Origin: Acidaminococcus fermentans_A
GTDB taxonomy: Bacteria; Bacillota; Negativicutes; Acidaminococcales; Acidaminococcaceae
DNA length: 64,000 bases
Direction of reading: 5' to 3'
Assembly: GCF_052216985.1 (NCBI RefSeq)
Contig: NZ_JBQOUY010000009.1
Span: 21,152 to 85,151 of the forward strand
How positions within the stretch are numbered: the first letter of the stretch is position 1; the number at the start of each line of letters is the position of its first letter. The notes below the pieces were generated by a model. It was not told the DNA's origin. It was given only the letters and a program-made list of their open reading frames with translations, and ran no database searches. Shown one piece after another: positions 57,057-64,000 of this stretch. Made by a program: the position numbers and the translations under genes.

Positions 57057-58844
57057 TTATTTTTTGGTGCCCTGCCGCCGCACCCGAGGATCGGTGAATA
57101 CATACTCCAGGATACTCTTGACAATGGGCGCTGCAGAAATGGTCCCGTAGCTGCCCTGTTCCACAATGCAGACCACCACCAATTGAGGCTTCTTGGCCGG
57201 AGCATAGGCAATGAACCAGCCGTGCTCCAGTCCGTGGGGGTTTTCTGCCGTACCGGTCTTGCCGGCCACGGGCACAGGCAGGTTCTTCAGGAAGGCAGCG
57301 GTCCCCCCTTCTTCCGTTACCGCTTCCAGGCCGTCCTGGATCAGTTTCAGGGTAGATTCGGAAATAGGCAGTTTCCCCTCCTCTTCCGGTTCAAAGGTCT
57401 TGGCCACACTGCCGTCATCGTTGAGGATCTTACTGACCAGATGGGGTTTGTACCGTTTTCCGTCGGTAGCCACGGCACTGAGCATTTCTGCCACCTGGAT
57501 GGGCGTGGCCAAGGTGAAGCCCTGCCCGATGGCTGTATTGAAGGTATCTCCCAGATACCAGTCATCATCGAAGACTTTCTTTTTGTAGTCCGGAGTGGCG
57601 ATAAGCCCCTGAGCTTCCCCGTGGAGGTCGATCCCCGTGGTCTCTCCAAAGCCGAATTCCCGAGCGTACTTGTCCAAGAGATCGATGCCCACCCGGTTCC
57701 CCATTTCATAGAAATAGACGTTGTCGGAAGCCGCCAGGGCCCGTTTGAAATTGATATAGCCCAAGGCTTCCCCGCCGGCATTCCGCATATCGATGAGCCA
57801 GTGACGGCCGGAGTCGTAGATCAGTTCATCCGGGGTCACTTTCTTTTCTTCCAGCGCCGCAGACCCGGTGACGATCTTGAAGGTGGATCCGGGAGGGTAT
57901 TCCCCGGCGATGACCTTGTCCGTCATGGGATGGAAAGGATCCGTGGTCAGGTATTTCCAGTTCTTTTCACTGATCCCGTTGACGAACCAGTTGGGATCGA
58001 AGCCCGGTCGGGAAACCAAGGCCTTCACTTCCCCATTATTAGGATCCAGGGCCACCACGGCGCAGCCTCGGGCACCGATGGCTTTCAGCTGTCGGTCCAC
58101 CGCTTCTTCCGCGATCCGCTGGAGCTTGGCATCGATGGTGAGTACCAGTCCCTGACCCGGTTTGGGATCTACCTTGTCCATGATCTGGACCACCCGGCCG
58201 GCTACATCCACTTCTTCCCGGTAGCTGCCGTCTTCTCCCCGGAGGTAGGAATCATAGTAATTTTCCAGGCCGAATTTCCCGATGATGTCTCCTGCCTTCA
58301 GTTCGCTGTAGGCTCCCTGGGAAATTTCATAGTCGCTGATTTCCCCCACATAGCCCAAGGCGTGGACGGCCAGGCCTTTGTTGGGATAATTCCGCACCGG
58401 CTGGACTTCCAGCATCACTCCAGGCAGATACCGGAGATTCTCTTCCACTTTGTCCACCACTTCCGGAGACGCATTCCGGACCAGCCGGATGGGTTCCGAG
58501 CTGCCCCCGGAAAGCCGGATGGTCTCCTTGATTTCAGACAGAGGGATATGGAGCAGCTGGGACAGCCGTTTCAAAGTCTCTTCCGGATACGCATCTGTAC
58601 GACGGACCAGAGAAACCATGACTCCCGGCTTATTGTTGGCCAGTTCTTCCCCATTGCAGTCATAGATGATCCCCCGGGGGGCCAGGATCCGGGTATACCG
58701 GGTCCGGTTCCCTTCTGCCTGACGGCGGTACTGGGCCCCTTTCAGGATCTGGAGATAGAACATGCGTCCGATGAGGACCAGGATGATCAGAATCCCAGCC
58801 AGCATCATGAATTCCAAACGGTAAGCGTATTTTTTGTTCAGCAC
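57057..58844 (-). CDS. mrdA: Penicillin-binding protein 2 (peptidoglycan transpeptidase)
   Basis: A 595-residue class B PBP with an N-terminal membrane helix (FMMLAGILIILVLIGRMFYLQIL), pedestal region, and transpeptidase domain. The active-site Ser is in GSTFKIVTG, the SxN motif is SDN (AASDNVYFYE), and KTG is in VAGKTGTAENP. GTG 58844 is the start, with AGGAG eight bases upstream (stop of mreD overlaps the Shine-Dalgarno region). Partner of RodA. Confidence 0.96.
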   Translation of the reverse strand: MLNKKYAYRLEFMMLAGILIILVLIGRMFYLQILKGAQYRRQAEGNRTRYTRILAPRGIIYDCNGEELANNKPGVMVSLVRRTDAYPEETLKRLSQLLHIPLSEIKETIRLSGGSSEPIRLVRNASPEVVDKVEENLRYLPGVMLEVQPVRNYPNKGLAVHALGYVGEISDYEISQGAYSELKAGDIIGKFGLENYYDSYLRGEDGSYREEVDVAGRVVQIMDKVDPKPGQGLVLTIDAKLQRIAEEAVDRQLKAIGARGCAVVALDPNNGEVKALVSRPGFDPNWFVNGISEKNWKYLTTDPFHPMTDKVIAGEYPPGSTFKIVTGSAALEEKKVTPDELIYDSGRHWLIDMRNAGGEALGYINFKRALAASDNVYFYEMGNRVGIDLLDKYAREFGFGETTGIDLHGEAQGLIATPDYKKKVFDDDWYLGDTFNTAIGQGFTLATPIQVAEMLSAVATDGKRYKPHLVSKILNDDGSVAKTFEPEEEGKLPISESTLKLIQDGLEAVTEEGGTAAFLKNLPVPVAGKTGTAENPHGLEHGWFIAYAPAKKPQLVVVCIVEQGSYGTISAAPIVKSILEYVFTDPRVRRQGTKK

Positions 58845-58853
58845 GGCAGACTC

Positions 58854-59369
58854 CTATAGATGATAATAATAATCCATGCGGCTGCGGACCCGTCTCTTCA
58901 GCTTATGATAGCAGAACCACAGGATCGGAGCCACAGCCAGATTCCAGCCCATGCATTTCAAGGCAGCCGCAGCCAGGGGCAGAAGGGGGAGCCAGCGGCC
59001 CAGTGCCACACACAGGAACAAGCCTCTGGCCACCTGGAGCAGCAGGGTCACCAGAGCCGTGAGGATCAGATAGGTAGGCAGCCGGTCAGCAAACATGTTC
59101 ATCCGGTTCTTCCCCACCAGGTAGCCGATCAGTGTCCTTGTGGCCAGATGCCAGCCAAAATAACTGAACGTGACAACGTCCAATAAAGCGCCAATACCCA
59201 GTCCGTACACTGCGCCCTTCCGTTTTCCCTGGTCCATGGCATAGAGCAGGAGAAACAGCAGCAACAGGTCTGGGGACTGGGTGGTATTGAAAAACAGGAA
59301 CCAGTGATTTTCCAAGGTGAACAGGAACAGGGTGAACAGCAGCCAGGCAAAGCCGATCAGTACCATCAT
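58854..59369 (-). CDS. mreD: Rod shape-determining protein MreD
   Basis: A 171-residue membrane protein with about five helices. The conserved MreD pattern GLGIGALLDVVTFSYFGWHLATRTLIGYLVG is present. It acts in the elongasome with MreC. Two adjacent ATGs (59369, 59366) follow GGAGGGAA; the first overlaps the mreC stop. Confidence 0.92.
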   Translation of the reverse strand: MMVLIGFAWLLFTLFLFTLENHWFLFFNTTQSPDLLLLFLLLYAMDQGKRKGAVYGLGIGALLDVVTFSYFGWHLATRTLIGYLVGKNRMNMFADRLPTYLILTALVTLLLQVARGLFLCVALGRWLPLLPLAAAALKCMGWNLAVAPILWFCYHKLKRRVRSRMDYYYHL

Positions 59370-60256
59370 TTCCCTCCTTTGCCGTTCTGGTCATCAGGAT
59401 CCTTCCCTTCCTTGCGCAGGAAGTCAGCAAAGCCCTGGAAATTGGTGATCACTCGGGCTTCTTCCAGATGCCCATAATCCACAGAGGGCGAAATGGTCGC
59501 CATTTTGGTCAGGCCGCCCGTATCCATCTGCACATCTTCTACCGTGCCGATGACCAAGCCTTCCGGATGGTAGCCGCTATACCCGCTGGTCACGATGGTA
59601 TCACCCGGCAGGATATCGGCGTTCCGGCTCAGATTGCGCATTTCCAGCAGGAGATCCGGTCCGGCCACTCCATTGACGATGCCGGCAGCCCGGGAATCTC
59701 CCCGGAGATTCAGTCCGCCGATCCGGCTGCGGGGGCTGGAAATCAGAAGGACCTTTGCCCTATGGGGATAGACACCGTCCACGATCCCGATGAGGCCGGA
59801 CGCGTTGACCACGGGCATATTCACCTGGAGGCCGTCTTCCTTCCCCTTATCGATCAGGATCACATCCTTGAAGTCCCCCAGGTCGCGGCTGATGACCTGC
59901 GCTGAAACCATGTTCCACTTGGGATGGAGATTGCTGAATTTCAGCAGTTTCCCCAACCTTTCGTTTTCTGCTTTCATCCCCATCAGCTCAATATTGTTCT
60001 GCCGGAGTTCTTCATTTTCTTTTTTCAGGGCAGCATTTTCCTTTTCCAGAGAAGATTTAGATGCAAAGTAGTTCCCGGAGCCCTTGACCCCGCTGCCGAT
60101 CCCTCCCACCACAAAACTGATAGGCCGGGTCAGGGTGGACAGCACCGTATTCACTGCAGGAAAACGGTGGAATGCGTCCCAAAGCAGGCATCCTGCCAGC
60201 AGCAGGACAGCCAGCAGGACTCCCAGTCTGACTTTCTGTTCCTTCCTCATAGGCAA
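59366..60256 (-). CDS. mreC: Rod shape-determining protein MreC
   Basis: A 296-residue single-pass protein. After the N-terminal helix (VRLGVLLAVLLLAGCLLW) comes a coiled coil (SLEKENAALKKENEELRQNNIELMGMKAENERLGKLL) and the beta-barrel MreC domain (VISRDLGDFKDVILIDKGKEDGLQVNMPVVNASGLIGIV). TTG 60256 has GGAG seven bases upstream; the ATG at 60250 is two codons further in and less well spaced. It links MreB, MreD and PBP2. Confidence 0.93.
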   Translation of the reverse strand: MPMRKEQKVRLGVLLAVLLLAGCLLWDAFHRFPAVNTVLSTLTRPISFVVGGIGSGVKGSGNYFASKSSLEKENAALKKENEELRQNNIELMGMKAENERLGKLLKFSNLHPKWNMVSAQVISRDLGDFKDVILIDKGKEDGLQVNMPVVNASGLIGIVDGVYPHRAKVLLISSPRSRIGGLNLRGDSRAAGIVNGVAGPDLLLEMRNLSRNADILPGDTIVTSGYSGYHPEGLVIGTVEDVQMDTGGLTKMATISPSVDYGHLEEARVITNFQGFADFLRKEGKDPDDQNGKGGK

Positions 60257-60268
60257 TACTTCTCTCCA

Positions 60269-61300
60269 TTATACATTCCGGCGGGGGTGCTGCCCTCTCC
60301 GGAACAGATTCATATGTCCGGCAGCGATGCCGGTCCCTTTGGCCACACAGGAAAGGGCATTTTCTGCCACCCAGACCCTGAGGCCGGTTTCCCGGCTCAG
60401 CAGCCAATCGAAATTCCGCAGCAGGGCGCCTCCGCCAGTCAGGACGATGCCCTGCTCTGCCACATCCCGGGCCAGAAGATCTGGAAGCTGTTCCAAGAGC
60501 GTCCGGACACAGTCCACCATCCGGTGGACGGGTTCCCATATAGCTTCCCGCATCTGGTTCTGATCAATGGTCACGCTCCGGGGCAGCCCGGTGATCAAAT
60601 CCCGTCCCCGCAGTTCCATAAAAGCCGGCGGAGCCGTTTCCCGCACCGTACCGATTTCGATTTTTGCCTGCTCCGCCTGGAGACTCCCGATAAGAAGATT
60701 ATACTTTTTCTTGCTATACTGGACAAGGGCCTCATCTAGGCTCCGGCCTCCACACCGGAGGAGCCGGGAAAGAGCCACCTTTCCCTGGGCCAGTACGGCG
60801 GCTTCCGTAGCGCCGGCTCCCAATTCCACTACCATACAGGCCTTCGCTTCCCGGACCGGGATCCCTGCTCCCAGAGCAGCCGCCAAAGGAGTCTCCAGCA
60901 GATAAGCTTCTCCGGCGCCGGCTTCCATCGCTGCATCCAGGACAGCCCGCCGCTCCACACTGTTGACCCCGCAAGGCACACTGATCACCAGACGAGGCCG
61001 CAGCAAAGGGCGCCGTCCCAGCGCCTTATGCAGGAACCCTTTCAGCATCAGACGGGCATAATCGAAATCTGCGATGACCCCATCTTGGAGAGGCCAGATC
61101 ACAGAGATCCCGGAAGGAGTGCGGCCCTGCATCTGCCGAGCTGCTTTTCCTTGGGCCAGGATCTTGCCCCGGCGGGTCTCCACCGTCACAGCGGAAGGTT
61201 CGTCCAGGATGATCCCTTCTTCTTTCAGGCAAATCCGGGTACGGTCCGTCCCCAGATCCACTCCCATGTCAGTGGAGAACGACCCTAGCAGGTCCAGCAT
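60269..61300 (-). CDS. mreB: MreB-like actin-family protein with altered nucleotide motifs
   Basis: A 343-residue actin-like protein by context (first of mreB-mreC-mreD-mrdA-rodA) and by partial motifs (VISVPCGVNSVERRAVLDAAMEAGAGEAYLLETPLAAALGAGIPV, VLTGGGALLRNFDWLLSRETGLRVWVAENALSCVAKGTG). The phosphate loops depart from consensus. Phosphate 1 reads VDLGTDRTRI instead of IDLGTANTLV. Phosphate 2 reads VVELGAGATEAAV instead of VDIGGGTTEVAV, with Asp changed to Glu and two Gly/Thr changed to Ala. It may have weak ATPase activity or be a second MreB paralogue. ATG 61300 follows GGAAGGA. Confidence 0.88.
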   Translation of the reverse strand: MLDLLGSFSTDMGVDLGTDRTRICLKEEGIILDEPSAVTVETRRGKILAQGKAARQMQGRTPSGISVIWPLQDGVIADFDYARLMLKGFLHKALGRRPLLRPRLVISVPCGVNSVERRAVLDAAMEAGAGEAYLLETPLAAALGAGIPVREAKACMVVELGAGATEAAVLAQGKVALSRLLRCGGRSLDEALVQYSKKKYNLLIGSLQAEQAKIEIGTVRETAPPAFMELRGRDLITGLPRSVTIDQNQMREAIWEPVHRMVDCVRTLLEQLPDLLARDVAEQGIVLTGGGALLRNFDWLLSRETGLRVWVAENALSCVAKGTGIAAGHMNLFRRGQHPRRNV

Positions 61301-61316
61301 TCCTTCCTACCCCCTT

Positions 61317-62003
61317 TTACAGCAAACCGTGTTCTTTGAAACTATAATAAACCCCATCCCCGATGATCAGATGATCCACCAGAGGGATCCCCATGACTTT
61401 CCCCGTATCCCACAGGGTCCGGGTCAGTTCCCGGTCCTCCCGGCTGGGGCTGGGATCCCCGGAAGGATGGTTATGGACGGCCAGGATGGCCGCTGCATGG
61501 TGGAGCAGCGCCGGAGCAAAGGCCTCCCGGGGATGGACCACCGAGGCATTGAGAGAGCCTTCTGAAATCGGTTCGATTCCCGTTACTTTTCCTTTGCTGT
61601 TCAGCAGCACCACCAAAAAATGTTCATGATTCTCGTACCGGAGCCGGGGCATCACCAGCATAGCCCCATCCTCCGGGCAATGGATGGCTTTGAAAGGCTG
61701 GCTTTCCGCGCCTGCCAGCCTGCGCCCCAGTTCCAGCGCCGCCAGGATCACCGCAGCCTTAGCCGGACCGATGCCCGGGATCCGGGTCAGTTCCCGGATA
61801 TCCTGGGTGCGGGCCAGCCGGGCATCCTTCAGAAAATCTCCCGTCAGTTCCCGGGCGATATCCAAGGCGGAATGGTCCTTCCGCCCACTGCCGATCAAGA
61901 TGGCCAATAATTCTGTAGTCGTCAGTACTTCCGGGCCATGAGCCATCAGCCGTTCACGAGGCCGTTCCTCCGGAAGCATCTCCCGTATGAGATAGTGCGT
62001 CAT
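61317..62003 (-). CDS. radC: RadC-family JAMM-domain protein
   Basis: A 228-residue protein with a helix-hairpin-helix segment (ELTRIPGIGPAKAAVILAALELGRRL) and a C-terminal JAMM/MPN metal site (HNHPSGDPSPSREDREL, Glu upstream in EPISEGS). Despite the name, a DNA repair role is not established. ATG 62003 gives the usual N-terminus (ML PEERPRERLMAHGPEVLTTTELLAIL) and makes the gene overlap maf by 50 bases; a later ATG at 61979 is possible but has the Shine-Dalgarno too close. Confidence 0.92.
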   Translation of the reverse strand: MTHYLIREMLPEERPRERLMAHGPEVLTTTELLAILIGSGRKDHSALDIARELTGDFLKDARLARTQDIRELTRIPGIGPAKAAVILAALELGRRLAGAESQPFKAIHCPEDGAMLVMPRLRYENHEHFLVVLLNSKGKVTGIEPISEGSLNASVVHPREAFAPALLHHAAAILAVHNHPSGDPSPSREDRELTRTLWDTGKVMGIPLVDHLIIGDGVYYSFKEHGLL

Positions 62004-62565
62004 CTTCTGTCACATCCAATTCTGCAAAGAGTTTTTTCAAGGCTGCTAAAGGAAGTCCCACCACATTGCTGTAGGACCCGTTGATGGTTGGAATGAAAAG
62101 AGCGGCTTTCCCCTGGATGCCATAAGCTCCGGCCTTGTCCAGAGGTTCGCCTGTACGGATGTATCCTGTGATGTCTTTTTCAGAAAGAGGAGAGAACTGT
62201 ACCTGTGTAGTCTCCACATGGGTCAGCACTTTTCCCCGGTAGAACAGAGCCAGGCCTGTAAGGACCTGGTGGCTCCGGCCGCTGAGTTTCCGGAGCATAG
62301 CGGCAGCCTCCTGAGGGTCCCTGGGTTTTCCTAGGATCTCTCCCTCCAGGACTACCACTGTATCAGCTGCCAGGATCGGGACCTGATCCCCCAGCCGGCG
62401 GCACACGTCCCGTCCCTTGGCCAGGGCGTTGTGGCAAACTAGCTGGGCTGGATCCCGGTCCGTTTTTTCTTCTTCACAATGGCTCACCACCACCCGGGGC
62501 TCCAGGCCGATCTGCCGGAGCAGTTCCAGACGGCGGGGGGAGCCGGACGCCAGAATCAGTTCCAT
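61954..62565 (-). CDS. maf: Maf-family nucleoside triphosphate pyrophosphatase
   Basis: A 203-residue Maf protein. LILASGSPRRLELLRQIGLEP at the start, ILAADTVVVLEGEILGKPRDPQEAAAMLRKLSGRSHQVLTGLAL, and GAYGIQGKAALFIPTINGSYSNVVGLPLAAL are diagnostic. Maf enzymes hydrolyse dTTP, UTP and modified pyrimidine triphosphates and affect septation in Bacillus. ATG 62565 follows AGGAGAGG. The 3' end overlaps radC by 50 bases. Confidence 0.95.
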   Translation of the reverse strand: MELILASGSPRRLELLRQIGLEPRVVVSHCEEEKTDRDPAQLVCHNALAKGRDVCRRLGDQVPILAADTVVVLEGEILGKPRDPQEAAAMLRKLSGRSHQVLTGLALFYRGKVLTHVETTQVQFSPLSEKDITGYIRTGEPLDKAGAYGIQGKAALFIPTINGSYSNVVGLPLAALKKLFAELDVTEDDALSHTGDASGGTAS

Positions 62566-62574
62566 ATGCCTCTC

Positions 62575-62838
62575 CTATAGTTTGTGGAACAGGATCCCTG
62601 CCAGGATCATGCCCAGGACAGCTGCCAGATTGGGGGAAAAATCAAGTCCCACGGTCAGTTTGGCGATATACAGATCGAAAACCGACGGAGGAACGGTCAG
62701 CACCTGGTATTTCCGGACCAGATAATCAGTTGCCCCGCCCAGAGGCTGGGAAGCCTGCAGGCTGTCGCCCAGAAGCCCCCCGATGACAGCTCCCGCCGCC
62801 AGGACCAGGAGCAGCGTCAGATGATTTTTCCCCAGCAT
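62575..62838 (-). CDS. DUF4321 small membrane protein
   Basis: An 87-residue protein with two transmembrane helices (TLLLVLAAGAVIGGLLGDSL and NLAAVLGMILAGILFHKL) joined by a short extracytoplasmic loop (VLTVPPSVFDLYIAKLTVGLDF). This matches the DUF4321 family, commonly next to maf and mre genes in Firmicutes. ATG 62838 follows GGAGG. Function unknown; an elongasome-linked role is suggested only by position. Confidence 0.8.
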   Translation of the reverse strand: MLGKNHLTLLLVLAAGAVIGGLLGDSLQASQPLGGATDYLVRKYQVLTVPPSVFDLYIAKLTVGLDFSPNLAAVLGMILAGILFHKL

Positions 62839-62841
62839 CGG

Positions 62842-63273
62842 TCAGACCTCCACTTTGTTCCCTTTGGCATCATAGATCTCTCCATCACTATAATAGCCTG
62901 TGATGGTCCATTGTTCCACTTTGGCATGGACACTTTTCCGGAAGTTCCGGGCATAATACAGTCCCAGGGCCAGCCATACCAGCATGCTGAGCACCACCAT
63001 CTGCCAGACAGGGATGGAAAAGAAGTGAGCGATGGCCCGTCCAAAAGCGGCTCCCGCCACGGCGGTCAACGCTGGGATCCCCCAGATGATCATTTTCATT
63101 CTCTTTTCGTCCAGGCTCTGCTTCCCCACAATGACCCGGGTCCCCTGTTTGGCTTTGCAGGCGTTCCAGCAGTCCAGCAGTTTCGGCCGCTGTTCTCCCG
63201 GTCTCTGTTCGATTTTTACTTTGGCGCGCTGTTTGTTCACCGCAATGATTTTTCCTACATAGATGTTGCTCAT
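62842..63273 (-). CDS. RseC/MucC-like membrane protein
   Basis: A 143-residue protein. A soluble N-terminal domain (SNIYVGKIIAVNKQRAKVKIEQR) with a Cys pair (DCWNACKAKQGTRVIVGKQ) is followed by two helices (MIIWGIPALTAVAGAAFGRAIAHFF and VWQMVVLSMLVWLALGLYYARNF) and a short tail. The layout resembles the RseC/MucC family, whose members modulate redox or stress regulation. Only one Cys pair is present, so the match is moderate. ATG 63273 follows AAGGAG. Confidence 0.6.
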   Translation of the reverse strand: MSNIYVGKIIAVNKQRAKVKIEQRPGEQRPKLLDCWNACKAKQGTRVIVGKQSLDEKRMKMIIWGIPALTAVAGAAFGRAIAHFFSIPVWQMVVLSMLVWLALGLYYARNFRKSVHAKVEQWTITGYYSDGEIYDAKGNKVEV

Positions 63274-63286
63274 GTCCTTGACTCCT

Positions 63287-63823
63287 TTATTCTGGAAAAT
63301 CTAAAAACTGATTGGGATACCGCCGGGCCAGCTGATCGATCAGTGCATCGCTGGATTTGAACAGCAGGGCGCACAGTTTTCCCTTTTCCCGGTATACCAG
63401 GATCCTCTGCGGATGGGGGTCCAGGGAAGAATATCGATGTACGTACTTCCTGATGGCGGTTTTCCGGAAGAAGCTCTTTTTGTAGTGATTGGAAAAACTT
63501 TCCAAGTCCTTCAGGTACACCGTCATGCGCCGTTCCAGTCCCAGGCCGTACATCACTACGATGAGACGGTCCTCTGTGAGCAAGAGGCTGTACTGGAACA
63601 GACAGCGCCAGCACCAGAGGATGAGAAACAGGAGATTGTATCCCCAGCCCATCAGGCTGAACTGTCCCAGGCCGAAAGTATGGTACCCTTCATAGGCCCA
63701 GCTGGCAGCGATCAGGGCCAGGACTCCCCACTGGAACATTTTCCGTCCGGAGCTGCTCTCTGAATATTCCTTATATCCTTCCAACTTCTTCTCCTTTGCT
63801 CTTTCCGCATGGTAAAAAAACAT
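63287..63823 (-). CDS. Membrane protein of unknown function
   Basis: A 178-residue protein with a short charged N-terminus, two transmembrane helices (FQWGVLALIAASWAYEGYHTFGLG and WGYNLLFLILWCWRCLFQYSLLL), then a basic cytoplasmic domain of about 100 residues. That domain is PH-like in pattern (LLTEDRLIVVMYGLGLERRMTVYLKDLESF). No family recognised with confidence. It is the most upstream gene of the 50.4-63.8 kb cluster. ATG 63823 has only a weak GGGA upstream and a TATAAT nearby, so the start could lie slightly further in. Confidence 0.6.
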   Translation of the reverse strand: MFFYHAERAKEKKLEGYKEYSESSSGRKMFQWGVLALIAASWAYEGYHTFGLGQFSLMGWGYNLLFLILWCWRCLFQYSLLLTEDRLIVVMYGLGLERRMTVYLKDLESFSNHYKKSFFRKTAIRKYVHRYSSLDPHPQRILVYREKGKLCALLFKSSDALIDQLARRYPNQFLDFPE

Positions 63824-63898
63824 ATCCCATTTATTATAACAAAAAATCCTTTAATAGAAAGGCGTTTTCTGCAAAAAAAAGGTTCTATAATAAATGTT

Positions 63899-63932
63899 GG
63901 GGTCTTGTGGACACTCCTGTTCACAAGACCCC
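63899..63932. other. Strong hairpin near the right edge
   Basis: GGGGTCTTGTG (63899-63909) and CACAAGACCCC (63922-63932) are perfect inverted 11-mers with a 12-base loop. No T-run follows on either strand, so it is not a typical intrinsic terminator. It may belong to a structured leader of the cluster starting at 63823 or to a gene beyond the edge. Nothing further is recognisable in 63933-64000. Confidence 0.5.
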
Positions 63933-64000
63933 TTGTCTTACGATAAAATAAAGACATATCTAAGCTACATTTCACCTCAACCACCACGAAGAACTGAAAG

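Noticed and set aside
57033..58859. A 608-codon open frame antisense to mrdA
   Set aside because: Same cause as the other antisense frames; the sense strand encodes a complete PBP2.
63712..63987. A short minus-strand frame at the right edge
   Set aside because: It overlaps the start of the 63287-63823 gene in another frame and lacks a ribosome site or recognisable content.

Overview
The window looks like chromosome from a Negativicutes bacterium, almost certainly Acidaminococcus. The main evidence is a contiguous six-gene set on the minus strand (43191-50157). It encodes both glutaconate CoA-transferase subunits, the glutaconyl-CoA decarboxylase alpha subunit, and the activator and two dehydratase subunits of 2-hydroxyglutaryl-CoA dehydratase. 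Order, protein lengths and key residues (GctB Glu54, HgdC Cys127 and Cys166) match the hydroxyglutarate pathway of glutamate fermentation in A. fermentans as I know it. Most genes are on the minus strand and most are GC-rich. The stretch from about 25.7 to 29.0 kb is visibly AT-richer.

Layout. 0-3.2 kb: a partial CBS-domain regulator and PEP synthase. 3.2-5.3 kb: a flavoredoxin-like gene, a lone FecCD permease, and tRNA-Glu(CTC) with two copies of tRNA-Gln(CTG). 5.4-10.2 kb: a LysR regulator, a CitMHS carrier, an HMG-CoA-lyase-like gene broken by an in-frame TGA, and a class III CoA-transferase. 10.3-16.5 kb: phosphoesterase, DUF362 ferredoxin protein, rlmH-htrA-walJ, a PerR-like regulator and an L,D-transpeptidase. 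16.5-18.7 kb: cysteine synthesis (cysE behind a Cys T-box, cysK behind a possible leader peptide). 18.7-24.3 kb: PTP-type phytase, HAD phosphatase, a membrane-anchored small protein and two tandem NSS-family symporters. 24.3-30.7 kb: DUF4143 ATPase, then an AT-rich TRAP/HpcH/RraA operon with a divergent LysR; its TRAP permease also carries an in-frame TGA. 30.8-36.6 kb: thioesterase, GDSL hydrolase, M20 peptidase and nrdDG with two NrdR-type boxes. 36.7-43.1 kb: an operon of two M20 hydrolases and a YfcC-type carrier facing a LysR gene, then an acyl-CoA:acetate-type CoA-transferase. 43.2-50.2 kb: the glutamate-fermentation operon. 50.4-63.8 kb: a long tightly packed minus-strand series (cca, rng, two radical-SAM-associated genes, rodA, mrdA, mreDCB, radC, maf and three small membrane-protein genes).

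How it fits together: the amidohydrolase/carboxypeptidase/carrier operon could release glutamate or other amino acids from peptides or acyl-amino acids. The gct-gcd-hgd operon would convert 2-hydroxyglutarate to crotonyl-CoA. The CoA-transferase at 41.8-43.1 kb could handle the short-chain acyl-CoA end products. NrdD, oxygen-labile dehydratase genes and ferredoxin-type proteins fit a strict anaerobe with amino-acid fermentation.

Least explained by standard annotation: (i) short intergenic arrays whose unit is always 7 bases but whose sequence differs between sites, some placed as inverted pairs; (ii) two otherwise intact metabolic genes each cut by a single in-frame TGA; (iii) a possible 14-residue leader peptide before cysK ending in a Cys codon; (iv) a near-perfect 19-base inverted repeat across the promoter of the DUF4143 ATPase; (v) an MreB with altered nucleotide-binding motifs.
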